A program made the translations under genes and the position numbers. From Candidatus Aminicenantota bacterium (GTDB lineage Bacteria > Acidobacteriota > Aminicenantia > Aminicenantales > Aminicenantaceae), in assembly GCA_011772495.1 (NCBI GenBank), contig WVZL01000009.1:48579-112578 (forward strand): 64,000 bases of DNA. The letters run 5' to 3'. The notes beneath the pieces were generated by a model that saw nothing but the letters and a program-made list of their open reading frames with translations, had not been told where the DNA came from and searched no databases. Positions 9,039 to 18,123 of the stretch are shown piece by piece (the stretch's first letter is position 1; every line of letters begins with the position of its first letter).

Positions 9039-9466
9039 AACTTGAAGCTGAATCCAAACCTGTACTTAGGTTCCATTCCGCTCTCTAAGGGGTGGATGAT
9101 CTCGGTAAAAAGAAACAAGAAATTGGTTCCCACGGTTAAATACGGGTACTGATATCCCTCATTCCTGGAGAACTGGATTCCGCCGCCTCCGTATAGAGTG
9201 AAGATGAGTATTTTACGGGGGATTAAATACACTGCGCCAGTCTGTAATTCAAGGTCAGTTATTGAGCTGCGGTAATGCAGGTTTGTGGCGGCGTAGAGGT
9301 TGTCGAAGAGCCGATGTTTGTAGCCGATGCTTACCGGGTTAATAAAAAAGGAGAAAGTCAGGAAATGTCCTGGAGCACAAGGCCTTCTCTCCCTGGCAAT
9401 ACCATTGGCTGCGAAGAGCGGGATGATCAGAGCAACCATAAGTCCAATGAAGAGTGTCTTTTTCAT
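9035..9466 (-). CDS. Small predicted outer-membrane beta-barrel protein
   Basis: A 143-residue protein with a signal peptide (MKKTLFIGLMVALIIPLFAANGIARE). The mature part shows short alternating strands rich in aromatic residues and glycine (FSFFINPVSIGYKHRLFDNL, LYAATNLHYRSS, FTLYGGGGIQFS) and ends KYRFGFSFKF. A terminal aromatic and strand pattern like this is typical of outer-membrane barrels. An ATG four codons upstream (9478) is disfavoured because GGAGG lies directly before the ATG at 9466 with proper spacing. No named family is recognised; the barrel assignment is inferred from composition. Confidence 0.6.
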   Translation of the reverse strand: MKKTLFIGLMVALIIPLFAANGIARERRPCAPGHFLTFSFFINPVSIGYKHRLFDNLYAATNLHYRSSITDLELQTGAVYLIPRKILIFTLYGGGGIQFSRNEGYQYPYLTVGTNFLFLFTEIIHPLESGMEPKYRFGFSFKF

Positions 9467-9728
9467 TTGTTCCTCCATTTCTGTTCATGCTTTCTCTTTA
9501 GGGTTTAAGCAAAAAGCATGCCAAATGTTTTTCCTCTGAACTTGCCCGTTTTTTGCCCTAAAAAGTGGACAGTTGTAGAGAAAATTGAAGCATATCGACA
9601 TCAGAGAGTTCTTGGATATTTCCTTTCTTGGCGTTCCCAACCACTTGAAAATTTCCCTTGCTGTGTTAAGCTATCGGAATTTCATCCAAACCTTGTCTTT
9701 ATTGATGAATTTAATTATCTTTTAGAGA

Positions 9729-10463
9729 ATGCTCGAACCGATTGTTGAAGTTGAAGGATTAACCAAGGTCTTCAAGTCATTAAAGGCCGTGAATAAGGTG
9801 TCATTCTCTATATATTCAGGGGAAATACTCGGACTTCTGGGACCTAACGGTGCCGGGAAGACAACGATTATGCATATGCTCTTGGGCCTGACCACTCCTA
9901 ACGAAGGAGAAGTGAAGATTTTTGGGCGGCCCTTGGCGAAGCATCGGAAAGAAATCATTCAAGAGGCGAATTTTTCATCCAACTATGTTTCCATGCCTAA
10001 CTCCTTAACAGTCAAGGAATGCTTGAAAGTATTTGCCAGGCTTTACCAAGTTAAAAACAAAGAGCAGAAGATAACAGAGCTGCTCAAGATTTTTGAAATA
10101 GATGATATTCGGAACAAATTGGTGAGGCACCTTTCTTCTGGGCAGCAAACGAGGCTTAATCTGGCTAAATCTCTTATCAACGACCCCAAGATTCTCTTTC
10201 TTGATGAGCCTACCGCGAGTCTGGACCCTGATATAGCTGACAAGACAAGAAGGTTGTTACAGCTGATCAAGAAGAAGAGCAATATTTCAATTCTCTACAC
10301 TTCTCACAACATGAAAGAAATGGAGGAGATGTCAGACAGAATTATCTTTCTCCATAAAGGCAATATTATCGCCGAGGGAAGACCTGCGGATGTCATTAAG
10401 CGCTTCAAAAGGAAAGATCTTGAGGAGGTATTTTTAAAAGTGGCCAGGGAGGAGAGATATTGA
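9729..10463 (+). CDS. ABC transporter ATP-binding protein
   Basis: A 244-residue nucleotide-binding domain. Walker A is GPNGAGKTT, the Q-loop follows near FSSNYVSMP, the signature is a variant LSSGQQTRLNL, Walker B is ILFLDEPTASLDP and the switch His is in YTSHN. The form is that of ABC-2 exporters of the drug/lipo-oligosaccharide (DrrA/NodI) type. No clear ribosome site precedes the ATG. It is translationally coupled to the permease: the permease TTG start overlaps the TGA stop. The cargo is unknown. Confidence 0.93.
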   Translation: MLEPIVEVEGLTKVFKSLKAVNKVSFSIYSGEILGLLGPNGAGKTTIMHMLLGLTTPNEGEVKIFGRPLAKHRKEIIQEANFSSNYVSMPNSLTVKECLKVFARLYQVKNKEQKITELLKIFEIDDIRNKLVRHLSSGQQTRLNLAKSLINDPKILFLDEPTASLDPDIADKTRRLLQLIKKKSNISILYTSHNMKEMEEMSDRIIFLHKGNIIAEGRPADVIKRFKRKDLEEVFLKVAREERY

Positions 10464-11251
10464 GGTTGAACAGGATCGTGGCCCTGTTCTTCAGGCATGT
10501 GTATCTCTACCGGAGGAGTATTCCCAGGATCATGGAAGTCCTTTACTGGCCTGTTCTGGATCTTGTTGTATGGGGTTTCATCACCGTTTATTTAGCCCAA
10601 TTTCGACAGAACTTGCCAAAATTTATACCTTTTTTCCTCGGCGCCCTGATTCTCTGGGATATTCTTTTCCGAGCCCAACAAGGGATATCGGTTTCCTTTC
10701 TCGAGGACGTCTGGTCCAGAAACTTCCTGAATCTCTTTGCCAGCCCTTTAGGGCCTGCAGAATACATTTTCTCTCTTATGCTGGTGGGTTTCACCAAGCT
10801 TATCGTTACTGCTTCAATAATGGCTGCGCTAGCCTGGTTCTTGTACTCTTTCAATATCTTCCTGGTAGGCATCTCTCTTATCCCCTTTGTCCTCAACCTT
10901 ATTGTCATGGGCTGGTCTATAGGAATCATTACTACGGCGCTCATCCTGAGATTCGGACAGGAAGCAGAGGTTCTTGCCTGGGCGCTGGGATTTTTATTCA
11001 TGCCTGTATCGGCTGTCTTCTATCCGGTAGCCGTGCTTCCTCCTTTTCTCCAGGCTATTGCGCAATACATCCCAGCTTCCTACGTGTTTGAAGGAATGAG
11101 GAGTGTCATTTCCAAGGGAGGTTTTCCCCTTGATGAGCTCCTCTGGTCGCTGGGTCTTAACATTATTTATATTGTCTTATCTTTCCTCTTCTTCTATTGG
11201 AACTTTAGAGTTGTCAAGAAGAAAGGACTGTTGGTGAGGATTGGTGAGTAG
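10460..11251 (+). CDS. ABC-2 type permease
   Basis: A 263-residue membrane subunit of the NodJ/DrrB type with six predicted hydrophobic segments and the conserved late loop FLFMPVSAVFYPVAVLPPFLQAIAQYIPASYVFEGMR, where the family has its YP...LP...NP-like signature. It begins with TTG inside the TGA stop of the ATPase gene (four-base TTGA overlap) and has GGGAGGAGAG upstream. With the preceding ATPase it forms a complete exporter for a hydrophobic or glycan substrate. Confidence 0.9.
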   Translation: MRLNRIVALFFRHVYLYRRSIPRIMEVLYWPVLDLVVWGFITVYLAQFRQNLPKFIPFFLGALILWDILFRAQQGISVSFLEDVWSRNFLNLFASPLGPAEYIFSLMLVGFTKLIVTASIMAALAWFLYSFNIFLVGISLIPFVLNLIVMGWSIGIITTALILRFGQEAEVLAWALGFLFMPVSAVFYPVAVLPPFLQAIAQYIPASYVFEGMRSVISKGGFPLDELLWSLGLNIIYIVLSFLFFYWNFRVVKKKGLLVRIGE

Positions 11252-11384
11252 AGAGACTCATCGTATTTGACATTGAAATTTCCCCATGATATAAGCCATT
11301 CGAAAATAAAGAAGCGAAAGCGTATTCAAAAAAACCCGAGACATTGAAAAATATACAAATCTTCAATCTTTAAGGAGACCGTTG

Positions 11385-12755
11385 ATGGATTTCCGCGAGC
11401 TTTCTTTCCCGGGCGCGCCTTTGATTAAAACTCCTCCTCCAGGCCCCAAATCAAAAGAGCATCTTGATTACCAATCTTTCCATGAGGGCTCTGCTGTTTC
11501 TTATCCTAGAGCCATGCCCATGGCTCTCAGTCGAGCCAAGGGAGCCACTGTGGAAGACGTGGACGGCAATTTATACATCGATTTTTTCGGTGGAGCTGGA
11601 GTGATGAATGTCGGACATTCTAATCCAGAAGTCATAGAGGCAGCCACAAGCCAGCTCACCAATCTTACCCATTCTCTCGATGTCCCCAATCCTGCGCGTA
11701 GAGCATTGGTGGAGACTCTTTTATCCCTTTTGCCTGATTCTCTTAATAAGGTCTTTTTTGGCGGACCCACGGGCTCAGATGCCGTGGAAGCAGCAATAAA
11801 ACTTGCCAGGTATAATAGCCAGTTTTATCCCCTAATTGCATTCGAGGGAGGCTATCATGGTATGAGTGCCGGAGCTCTCTCGCTCTCCAGTGGTTTGGGC
11901 TTTAAAGAGGATTTCCTGCCCCTTCTTCCTGAGGTTCACTTCGTTCCCTACGCCTACTGTTATCGCTGTCTTTTCAGGAAAAAACCTGACTCCTGCGAGC
12001 TTGATTGCGCGAAATACCTAGAGCACATCCTCGAAGACCCTCATTCTGGAGTGGGAAAACCCGCAGCGCTCATAGTTGAGGCTATTCAAGGAGAAGGAGG
12101 CTCGATCGTTCCTCCAGATCAATTTATCCCTAAAGTAAGAGAAATCTGCAGTAAACATGGAATTATTCTGATCGTGGACGAGATCCAAACAGGATTCTGC
12201 CGTACTGGCAAGATGTTTGCCTTTGAACACACTGGCATCTTGCCTGATATCGTGACCATGAGTAAGGCCTTGGGAGGCATAGGTTTTCCGATTTCCTGTG
12301 TAGCCTACAAAGAGGAGCTCGATACCTGGCCACCGGGCAAACATATCGGCACTTTCCGTGGCCATGTGGTGGCTTATGCTGCGGGAAGGGTGGCCTTGAA
12401 TTTCATGGTTGAGAATAAACTGGTTGAACACGCTTCTCATCTGGGGCGTTCCATGCTTTCTTGGCTTAATGAGATCGAGAAGGATTCCAAGATTGTGGGA
12501 GAAGCCCGCGGAAAAGGTCTCATGTTGGGCATAGAGCTTGTCAAGGATAAGGAATCGAAAGAACCAGCTCCAGAGTTAGCCAAGAGAGTGAGGGCTTCTT
12601 GCCACAGCCACGGCCTCTTGATCGAGATTGGAGGGCACTTCTCCAACGTAGCTAGATTCCTTCCTCCTCTTATCCTTACAGAAGAATTAGCGCTCAAAGG
12701 CATAGAAATATTCGAGGATGCGATCAGAGAGGCAGAGAAGTCGATGAAGGTTTGA
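11385..12755 (+). CDS. Class III pyridoxal-phosphate aminotransferase
   Basis: A 456-residue fold-type I enzyme of the 4-aminobutyrate/ornithine/diaminobutyrate aminotransferase group. Visible are [13 protein letters not shown] (PLP phosphate region), [12 protein letters not shown] (metal-independent Asp of the cofactor ring) and the Schiff-base lysine in TMSKALGG. A Cys-rich insert ([20 protein letters not shown], about residues 186-206) occurs in some archaeal and clostridial members, a group that also includes amino-acid racemases. AAGGAG stands 7 nt before this ATG; a TTG one codon upstream is too close. The substrate amino acid is not determined by context. Confidence 0.9.
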   Translation: MDFRELSFPGAPLIKTPPPGPKSKEHLDYQSFHEGSAVSYPRAMPMALSRAKGATVEDVDGNLYIDFFGGAGVMNVGHSNPEVIEAATSQLTNLTHSLDVPNPARRALVETLLSLLPDSLNKVFFGGPTGSDAVEAAIKLARYNSQFYPLIAFEGGYHGMSAGALSLSSGLGFKEDFLPLLPEVHFVPYAYCYRCLFRKKPDSCELDCAKYLEHILEDPHSGVGKPAALIVEAIQGEGGSIVPPDQFIPKVREICSKHGIILIVDEIQTGFCRTGKMFAFEHTGILPDIVTMSKALGGIGFPISCVAYKEELDTWPPGKHIGTFRGHVVAYAAGRVALNFMVENKLVEHASHLGRSMLSWLNEIEKDSKIVGEARGKGLMLGIELVKDKESKEPAPELAKRVRASCHSHGLLIEIGGHFSNVARFLPPLILTEELALKGIEIFEDAIREAEKSMKV

Positions 12756-12830
12756 GAATTATACCCTTGCTCTCAATAGCTCTCTTTTTCTGTGTCTCCT
12801 AAATGGAGAGAGCTCTTGAACTTATGAGGC

Positions 12831-14726
12831 TTAAGAGCTTGGTTCTCCCTTCAAGTGTTTATCCAGAAATTCCAAGATAGCTTGGTAGCCTTTGATTCGA
12901 TTTTCTTTTTTGGCAAAGCCGTGACCTTCATCATCAAAGACGATGTATTCGACTGGAATCCCCTTTTTCTTGACTGCTTCCACGATTTCATCAGATTCAA
13001 CCTTAAGCACTCGAGGGTCGTTAGCGCCCTGGAGAACCATCAGAGGCTTAGAAATATTTTCGTAGTGGAAGATGGGTGATATCCTACGCAGATACTCTAA
13101 GTCAGTTTCAGGATTTCCCATCTCTTCATACAGAGCTTCTTTAAAGGATTCCCACCAGGGTGGTATGCTCTGAAGTGTCCGAACCCAATTGGAAATTCCG
13201 AACAGATCTACGCCGACGGCAAAGGCCTCAGGCCTGAAAGTTAGGGCTGCCAGGACCATGTATCCTCCGTAGCTGCCCCCGATGATTCCGATCCTATTCT
13301 CATCCACATCGCCTGTAGAGATGAGGAATTTCTTGGCCTCCACGCAGTCATCCAGGTCAACTTCGCCGTGCTTTTTATCGTCCATCTTGTAGAATGTCTT
13401 GCCGTAACCTGTACTTCCTCGATTATTCACATCGATGACCACATATCCATGGTTGACAAGATACTGAGTGAGCGCACGGTATCCTATTCTGGCCTGTCCG
13501 CCAGGCCCGCCGTGGACTAACACCAAGGCCGGCGCCTTTTCTCCAGGTTTAATGTGTTGAGGCTTATAGTAAACCGCAGGGATTTCTAGATCATCAAAAG
13601 ATTTGTAACGTACGACTTGAGCATCGATTAGGTCAAGAGCATCGATCTCAGGATTCAGCGTATCTGTCAGTTTCGTGTATTCTTGAGTTTCAAAATTGTA
13701 GACATACAAATTATTGGGCGCTCTTGAACCGTTGAAATAAAAAGTCATTAGATTTTCGCTCTTGGAAATGTTTACTGAGGTGATATTCCCGCCCGGCAAT
13801 TCAGGAAGACGGACGAGTTGATTTCTCTCGGTATCGTAAACCTTAATGACTGTTCGAGCATCTTCGTTTATTCCTACCACACGGTATTTTCCATGGCGGG
13901 AAAAATAAGAGTACCAGATGTCCCAATCCGCTTCTTCGATCTTTTCAGATTGACCTGTTTCGATATCATATCGCTTCAAATAGGCAAATTCGCTCCCTTC
14001 ATCAGTCAGAAAGTAAAGGCCTTTCGAATCCGGGCTGAATGTCTGAGGATTGAAAACTACATCTCCCTCATGAGGTGATAGATGCTTCAATTCTTCTGCG
14101 TTTCGGTCATAAAGGAACATGTCTGAATTGCTGGTAGTGATGGCTTTGACAAAGGCAAAATACCGTTTATCTCTGGAGATAGATCCGAGCTCATATCCTG
14201 CATCGTTCTGGTAGACCATTTTGGGAGTGAAGGTTTCGATGTCCATTTCATAGATATCCATGAACCGTGGATTCCTTTTGTTTGAACCATAGAAAAAGCT
14301 CTTTTCATCGAAACTCCAGCCATAAAACACTGCTCGTGCCTTCTCGTCTGGAGTCAGATCTTTGATGTCCCCCTCTTCTTCGCGGAGATAGATGTGGTAA
14401 ATCTCGTTTCCACCTTTATCGCTCATGTAGAGCATTCGATTATCTTTTGGGAAAAAAGAAAGAGCGTAAATCGTGTCATCTTCTGATTTAGTAATTTGAG
14501 TCGGTTCTCCACCTTCCACTGGTACCGTATAGGCGTTGTAAATACCTGTTTCATCGCTGGAGAAGAGAATGTGTTTTTCATCTGGAGAAAATGAACTTCC
14601 GAAGATAGAGACAGTGTCCATGAACTGCTCGATCGTGTACTGCTTCACTTCTCGATAATCGCTTTTCTGGCAGGCAAAAGAGACCAATAAAATGACTAGA
14701 CTTATTAAGACAGACTTTTTAGACAT
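12831..14726 (-). CDS. S9 family prolyl oligopeptidase-like lipoprotein
   Basis: A 631-residue exported peptidase. The signal ends in VSFAC, a probable lipobox. Residues 30-370 form a WD40-like beta-propeller (repeated FSPDxKxILFSSDE-type blades). The C-terminal alpha/beta hydrolase has the oxyanion strand VHGGPGGQ, nucleophile GGSYGGYM (Ser about 485), acid in LQGANDPRV and His in DEGHGFAKKEN. It would trim short peptides at the cell envelope. The ATG at 14726 is preferred over 14744 because GAGGAGG lies just before it. A TTGACT-N17-TATAAG promoter lies upstream, almost identical to the one before the HEAT-repeat gene. Confidence 0.92.
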   Translation of the reverse strand: MSKKSVLISLVILLVSFACQKSDYREVKQYTIEQFMDTVSIFGSSFSPDEKHILFSSDETGIYNAYTVPVEGGEPTQITKSEDDTIYALSFFPKDNRMLYMSDKGGNEIYHIYLREEEGDIKDLTPDEKARAVFYGWSFDEKSFFYGSNKRNPRFMDIYEMDIETFTPKMVYQNDAGYELGSISRDKRYFAFVKAITTSNSDMFLYDRNAEELKHLSPHEGDVVFNPQTFSPDSKGLYFLTDEGSEFAYLKRYDIETGQSEKIEEADWDIWYSYFSRHGKYRVVGINEDARTVIKVYDTERNQLVRLPELPGGNITSVNISKSENLMTFYFNGSRAPNNLYVYNFETQEYTKLTDTLNPEIDALDLIDAQVVRYKSFDDLEIPAVYYKPQHIKPGEKAPALVLVHGGPGGQARIGYRALTQYLVNHGYVVIDVNNRGSTGYGKTFYKMDDKKHGEVDLDDCVEAKKFLISTGDVDENRIGIIGGSYGGYMVLAALTFRPEAFAVGVDLFGISNWVRTLQSIPPWWESFKEALYEEMGNPETDLEYLRRISPIFHYENISKPLMVLQGANDPRVLKVESDEIVEAVKKKGIPVEYIVFDDEGHGFAKKENRIKGYQAILEFLDKHLKGEPSS

Positions 14727-14762
14727 AATCGTTCCTCCTCTCATGGAATATCGGAAAACAAG

Positions 14763-14791
14763 CTTATAACACAGAAGAAATATGAAGTCAA
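14763..14791 (-). promoter_or_regulatory. Promoter of the S9 peptidase gene
   Basis: On the minus strand TTGACT (14791-14786) is followed after 17 bp by TATAAG (14768-14763), about 30 nt before the start codon. The surrounding 35 bp (14760-14794) match 31 of 35 positions of the segment upstream of the HEAT-repeat gene (16738-16772). Confidence 0.65.
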
Positions 14792-14954
14792 AAGAATGAA
14801 ACAGGGTGATAAAAAGATTAAAGAAATTATAATCCTCGAAGTATATTCCCCTTCAAAGAGAGAGAGAAAGCGAGAAATGGTAGACAGCTATCTTTTTAGA
14901 TAGAAAACTATCGGCTGTTATCGAATTCGAAATTCGTTAAATCTCTTTGCTGGC

Positions 14955-16607
14955 TCAGCCCTTCTTCTCTTTTATCCTCTCTAAGGCCTGTTTGGCAGCT
15001 TCGCGAACACCATAGTACTCATCTTCCAGAGCTTCAGTAAGAGGTTCTACGGCTTTGATATCCTCCATCACGCCCAGAGCGAAGGCTGCATCTCGGCGAA
15101 CCCAATAATCTCGGTCCTCTCTCAAAGCTTGGATCAGAGGTTCGACGACTCTCTCATCCTTCAGCATTCCCAGAGCCTTCACGGCTTCCTCTCGAACATC
15201 CTTAATTTCATCTTGAAGAAGCCGAATGAGGGGTTTGAGGGCCCTATCATCCCTTATCTCCCCTAGAACTCTGGCTGCATTTCCTCGCACCATCCAATCT
15301 TCATCTTCCAAAGCTTCGATAAGAGGTTTGACAGCCCTGGAGTCCTTTATTTCTCCGAGGGCTTTAGCTGCTTCCTCTCGGACATCATCGTCTCTATCTT
15401 GGAGAGCTTGGATCAGCGGCCTGACAGCTTTTTCACTTCTTATCTCGCCCAGAGCCCAAGCCGCGTTTATGCGAACACTTTTATCCTCATTCTTCAGAGC
15501 TTGGACTAGGGCTTTCACTGCGCTTTCATCTTTTATCTCTCCCAGGGCCCAAGCCGCATTCTTGCGAACAACGGGATCTTTGTCCTTCAAGGCTAGGATT
15601 ACCGATTTAACCGCTTTGGCGTTTTTCATTTCACCCAGGGCCCAAGCGGCGTTCTTGCGAACGAATGGATCCTTTTTCTTTAAAGCCTCAGTCAGGGGTG
15701 CAATTGCACTATCATCTTTTATCTCGCCTAGAGCCCTGGCGGCCGAGATTCTGACATGCCAATCATCATCTTCTAAGGCCTGGGTGACAAGAGGTTCTAG
15801 AGCCCTGGCATCTTTTATCTTTCCTAAGGCCAAGGCTGCATTCGCTCTAACACCATAATCTTCATCCTGGAGAGACTCGACGAGGTATTTGGCTGCTTTT
15901 TTGTCTTTCATTTCTAAGAGAGCCCAGGCCGCGTTCTTACGAACAAATTCATCTTCATCCTTCAAAGCATGAACGATGAACTCTACAGCTCTTTTCTCTT
16001 TTATGTCTCGCAAAGCTCTTGCAGCCGAGATTCTGACATGCCATACGTTATCTTTTAAGGCCTGCTTGAGGAGAGGTTCGGTGGCCCCGGGATCTTTTAT
16101 CTTGCCCAGAGCTACTGCTGCTTCCCGGCGGACACCTTCATCTTGGTCTTTCAAAACTTCAGTTAGTGGCTCAACCGCTCTAGCATTTTTAATCTCACCA
16201 AGAGCAAGGGCTGCACTTCGTCGCACACCATAATCTTCATCCTTCAGAGCTTCAGTCAGGGGAGTAACAGCCCTGGGGTTTTTTGTCTTGCCCAATGCAA
16301 AAGCAGCGTGCTTTCGTACCACTTCGTCTTCATCATTCAAAACCTGGATAAGAGATTTAACCACTTTTAAGTTTTTTATCTCACCCAGAGCTAAGGCTGC
16401 ACTTCGTCGCACACCAGCATCCTCATCATTCAAAGCTTGGGCTAAAGGCTTAACCACTTTATCGCTTCTTATTTCTCCCAAGGCAAAAGCTGCATCTCGG
16501 CGAATGATAGCATCTTTCTCTTGCTTTAAGATTTTGGCCAAGCCTTTGATGTCCTTTTTATCTTTGAGCTCTGCAATATCAGGTTTAGATACTCCGAACA
16601 ATTCCAT
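14955..16607 (-). CDS. HEAT/PBS-lyase-like repeat protein
   Basis: A 550-residue protein composed almost wholly of about 17 tandem 31-residue alpha-helical units with consensus DEDxxVRxxAAxALGEIKDxRAVxPLxxALK. It has no signal peptide or membrane segment, so it is cytosolic. Such solenoids mediate protein-protein interactions; related short forms are phycobilin-lyase-like HEAT proteins. Units are unusually uniform, suggesting recent internal duplication, and the DNA is correspondingly repetitive. GAGGAG lies before the ATG. A strong promoter stands about 130 nt upstream. A partner cannot be named. Confidence 0.9.
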   Translation of the reverse strand: MELFGVSKPDIAELKDKKDIKGLAKILKQEKDAIIRRDAAFALGEIRSDKVVKPLAQALNDEDAGVRRSAALALGEIKNLKVVKSLIQVLNDEDEVVRKHAAFALGKTKNPRAVTPLTEALKDEDYGVRRSAALALGEIKNARAVEPLTEVLKDQDEGVRREAAVALGKIKDPGATEPLLKQALKDNVWHVRISAARALRDIKEKRAVEFIVHALKDEDEFVRKNAAWALLEMKDKKAAKYLVESLQDEDYGVRANAALALGKIKDARALEPLVTQALEDDDWHVRISAARALGEIKDDSAIAPLTEALKKKDPFVRKNAAWALGEMKNAKAVKSVILALKDKDPVVRKNAAWALGEIKDESAVKALVQALKNEDKSVRINAAWALGEIRSEKAVRPLIQALQDRDDDVREEAAKALGEIKDSRAVKPLIEALEDEDWMVRGNAARVLGEIRDDRALKPLIRLLQDEIKDVREEAVKALGMLKDERVVEPLIQALREDRDYWVRRDAAFALGVMEDIKAVEPLTEALEDEYYGVREAAKQALERIKEKKG

Positions 16608-16740
16608 TACCTAGCTCCTCTTAGCATGATATTTTAGCATTGGAGGGAGATGGATTCGTGTTTCGAAACAAAGTTTTTCTCTGTCCTCGGTCATTTCAGC
16701 CCTTTTTTTAAGTTTGCCTCCACTGCCCCATCTAGAAAAG

Positions 16741-16769
16741 CTTATAGCACAGGAGAAATCTGATGTCAA
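16741..16769 (-). promoter_or_regulatory. Promoter of the HEAT-repeat gene
   Basis: On the minus strand TTGACA (16769-16764), a 17 bp spacer and TATAAG (16746-16741). It lies in the 350 bp region 16608-16958 between this gene and the divergent dehydrogenase gene; I see no gene in that stretch. Transcription would start near 16734, leaving a leader of about 125 nt. Confidence 0.65.
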
Positions 16770-16958
16770 AAGGTAAAAAACGAGATTTGCCTTTCAGGGC
16801 TTCATTTATTAAAATAAATCCGCTTCCTTAAGTCCAGGACAGCCAGTGTATTCAGAAGTTAAGTTTTTTTTCCTTGCTGGGAAGAAAAAACACTTCAAGT
16901 TTGAGGCATTTTTTAACGATAATAGATAATAATCATATCTTGTCCAAAAGGTGATAAA

Positions 16959-18122
16959 ATGGCGAAAAAAATAGCGAAAACAGAGGATAAAATAAGGAAA
17001 GAGTACATTAAAGAACATCTCCATAAAGAACCAAAAGACCTTAGATTCTGTGTTCTCGGATCTGGACATGGCGGATTAGCTATGGCCGGCCATCTGGGTA
17101 TCAAAGGATTCAGGGTTAACCTTTATAACAGAGGAATGGAAAAAATCCTTGCTGTTAAAAATAGAAAAGGAATCAAGGTCGAAGGAGAGGTCAAGGGATT
17201 CGGAACGGTAGAGGTTGCTTCTGATAAGATAGCAGAATGCCTGGATGGAGTCGATATTCTCATGGTGGCTGTTCCTGCCAATGGGCATCGTTTCATCGCT
17301 CAGGCTTGTGCTCCTTATCTCAAGGAAAATCAGGTGGTCATCCTCAATCCTGGCCGGACTGGAGGCGCGTTAGAATTCTACTATGTCCTCAAGCAAGCAG
17401 GGCTAAAAAAATTACCTTTTATTGCCGAAACACAAACGTTTATTTATGCTTCAAGAGCTTTGGGGCCTGCCCAGGCCAGAATCTTTTCCATCAAGAACGC
17501 TGTCCCTCTGGCAACTATTCCCGCCTACTGGATTCCTGGGATTGTTAGAATCATAAACCGAGCTTTCCCCCAGTTTGTTCCAGGAGACAACATTTTTAAG
17601 ACCAGCTTTGACAACATCGGGGCTGTGTTTCATCCTGCTCTTACTGTGCTCAACGCTGCTTGGATTGAAGGCACGCACGGAGATTTTGAGTACTACATCG
17701 AAGGAGCCAGCGTTTCTGTTTCTAGAGTACTTGAGACATTGGATAAAGAAAGGCTCGACGTGGCCGCAGCTCTAGGATTCAAGGCGATGAGTGCTAGGAA
17801 CTGGCTTTATACGGCTTACAGTGCTACAGGAGAAAATCTGTATGAAGCTATTCAGGATAATCCAGGCTATCTAGGAATCAAAGCTCCGGACAGGCTTCAT
17901 CATCGCTATATCGATGAGGATGTTCCCATGAGTCTTGTTCCTCTTGCCTCCATCGGAGAGATGCTGAAGGTAGCGACTCCCACCATTAAATTCATCATCC
18001 ACATGGCCTCATTGATGAGAGGCATAGATTTTTGGGAAGTAGGCCGGACAGTTGAAAAATTAGGAATTAAAGGCTTGTCTATCAAAGAGATTCGCCTCCT
18101 GGCGGTGACCGGAGAAATCTAA
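16959..18122 (+). CDS. NAD/NADP octopine/nopaline dehydrogenase-like protein
   Basis: A 387-residue two-domain oxidoreductase. The N-terminal Rossmann fold begins at about residue 30 (FCVLGSGHGGLAMAGHLGIKG, GxGxxG type) and the helical C-terminal opine-dehydrogenase domain carries GAVFHPALTVLNA, with the His found in the family near the catalytic site. Opine dehydrogenases reductively couple an amino acid to an alpha-keto acid; many homologues have unknown substrates. AAAAGGTG precedes the ATG. The next gene starts two bases after its stop, so they form an operon with a cobalamin-fold protein. Confidence 0.82.
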   Translation: MAKKIAKTEDKIRKEYIKEHLHKEPKDLRFCVLGSGHGGLAMAGHLGIKGFRVNLYNRGMEKILAVKNRKGIKVEGEVKGFGTVEVASDKIAECLDGVDILMVAVPANGHRFIAQACAPYLKENQVVILNPGRTGGALEFYYVLKQAGLKKLPFIAETQTFIYASRALGPAQARIFSIKNAVPLATIPAYWIPGIVRIINRAFPQFVPGDNIFKTSFDNIGAVFHPALTVLNAAWIEGTHGDFEYYIEGASVSVSRVLETLDKERLDVAAALGFKAMSARNWLYTAYSATGENLYEAIQDNPGYLGIKAPDRLHHRYIDEDVPMSLVPLASIGEMLKVATPTIKFIIHMASLMRGIDFWEVGRTVEKLGIKGLSIKEIRLLAVTGEI

Positions 18123-18123
18123 G

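Noticed and set aside
9518-9748. 76-codon frame between the small barrel protein and the ABC ATPase
   Set aside because: No ribosome site, no family match and it overlaps the ATPase start.
10570-11091. 173-codon frame inside the ABC-2 permease gene
   Set aside because: Shadow frame; the permease frame has the right membrane pattern and couples to the ATPase.
15226-15858. 210-codon plus-strand frame opposite the HEAT gene
   Set aside because: It is a periodic shadow of the repeat array with repeated FISPRA-type strings and no ribosome site.
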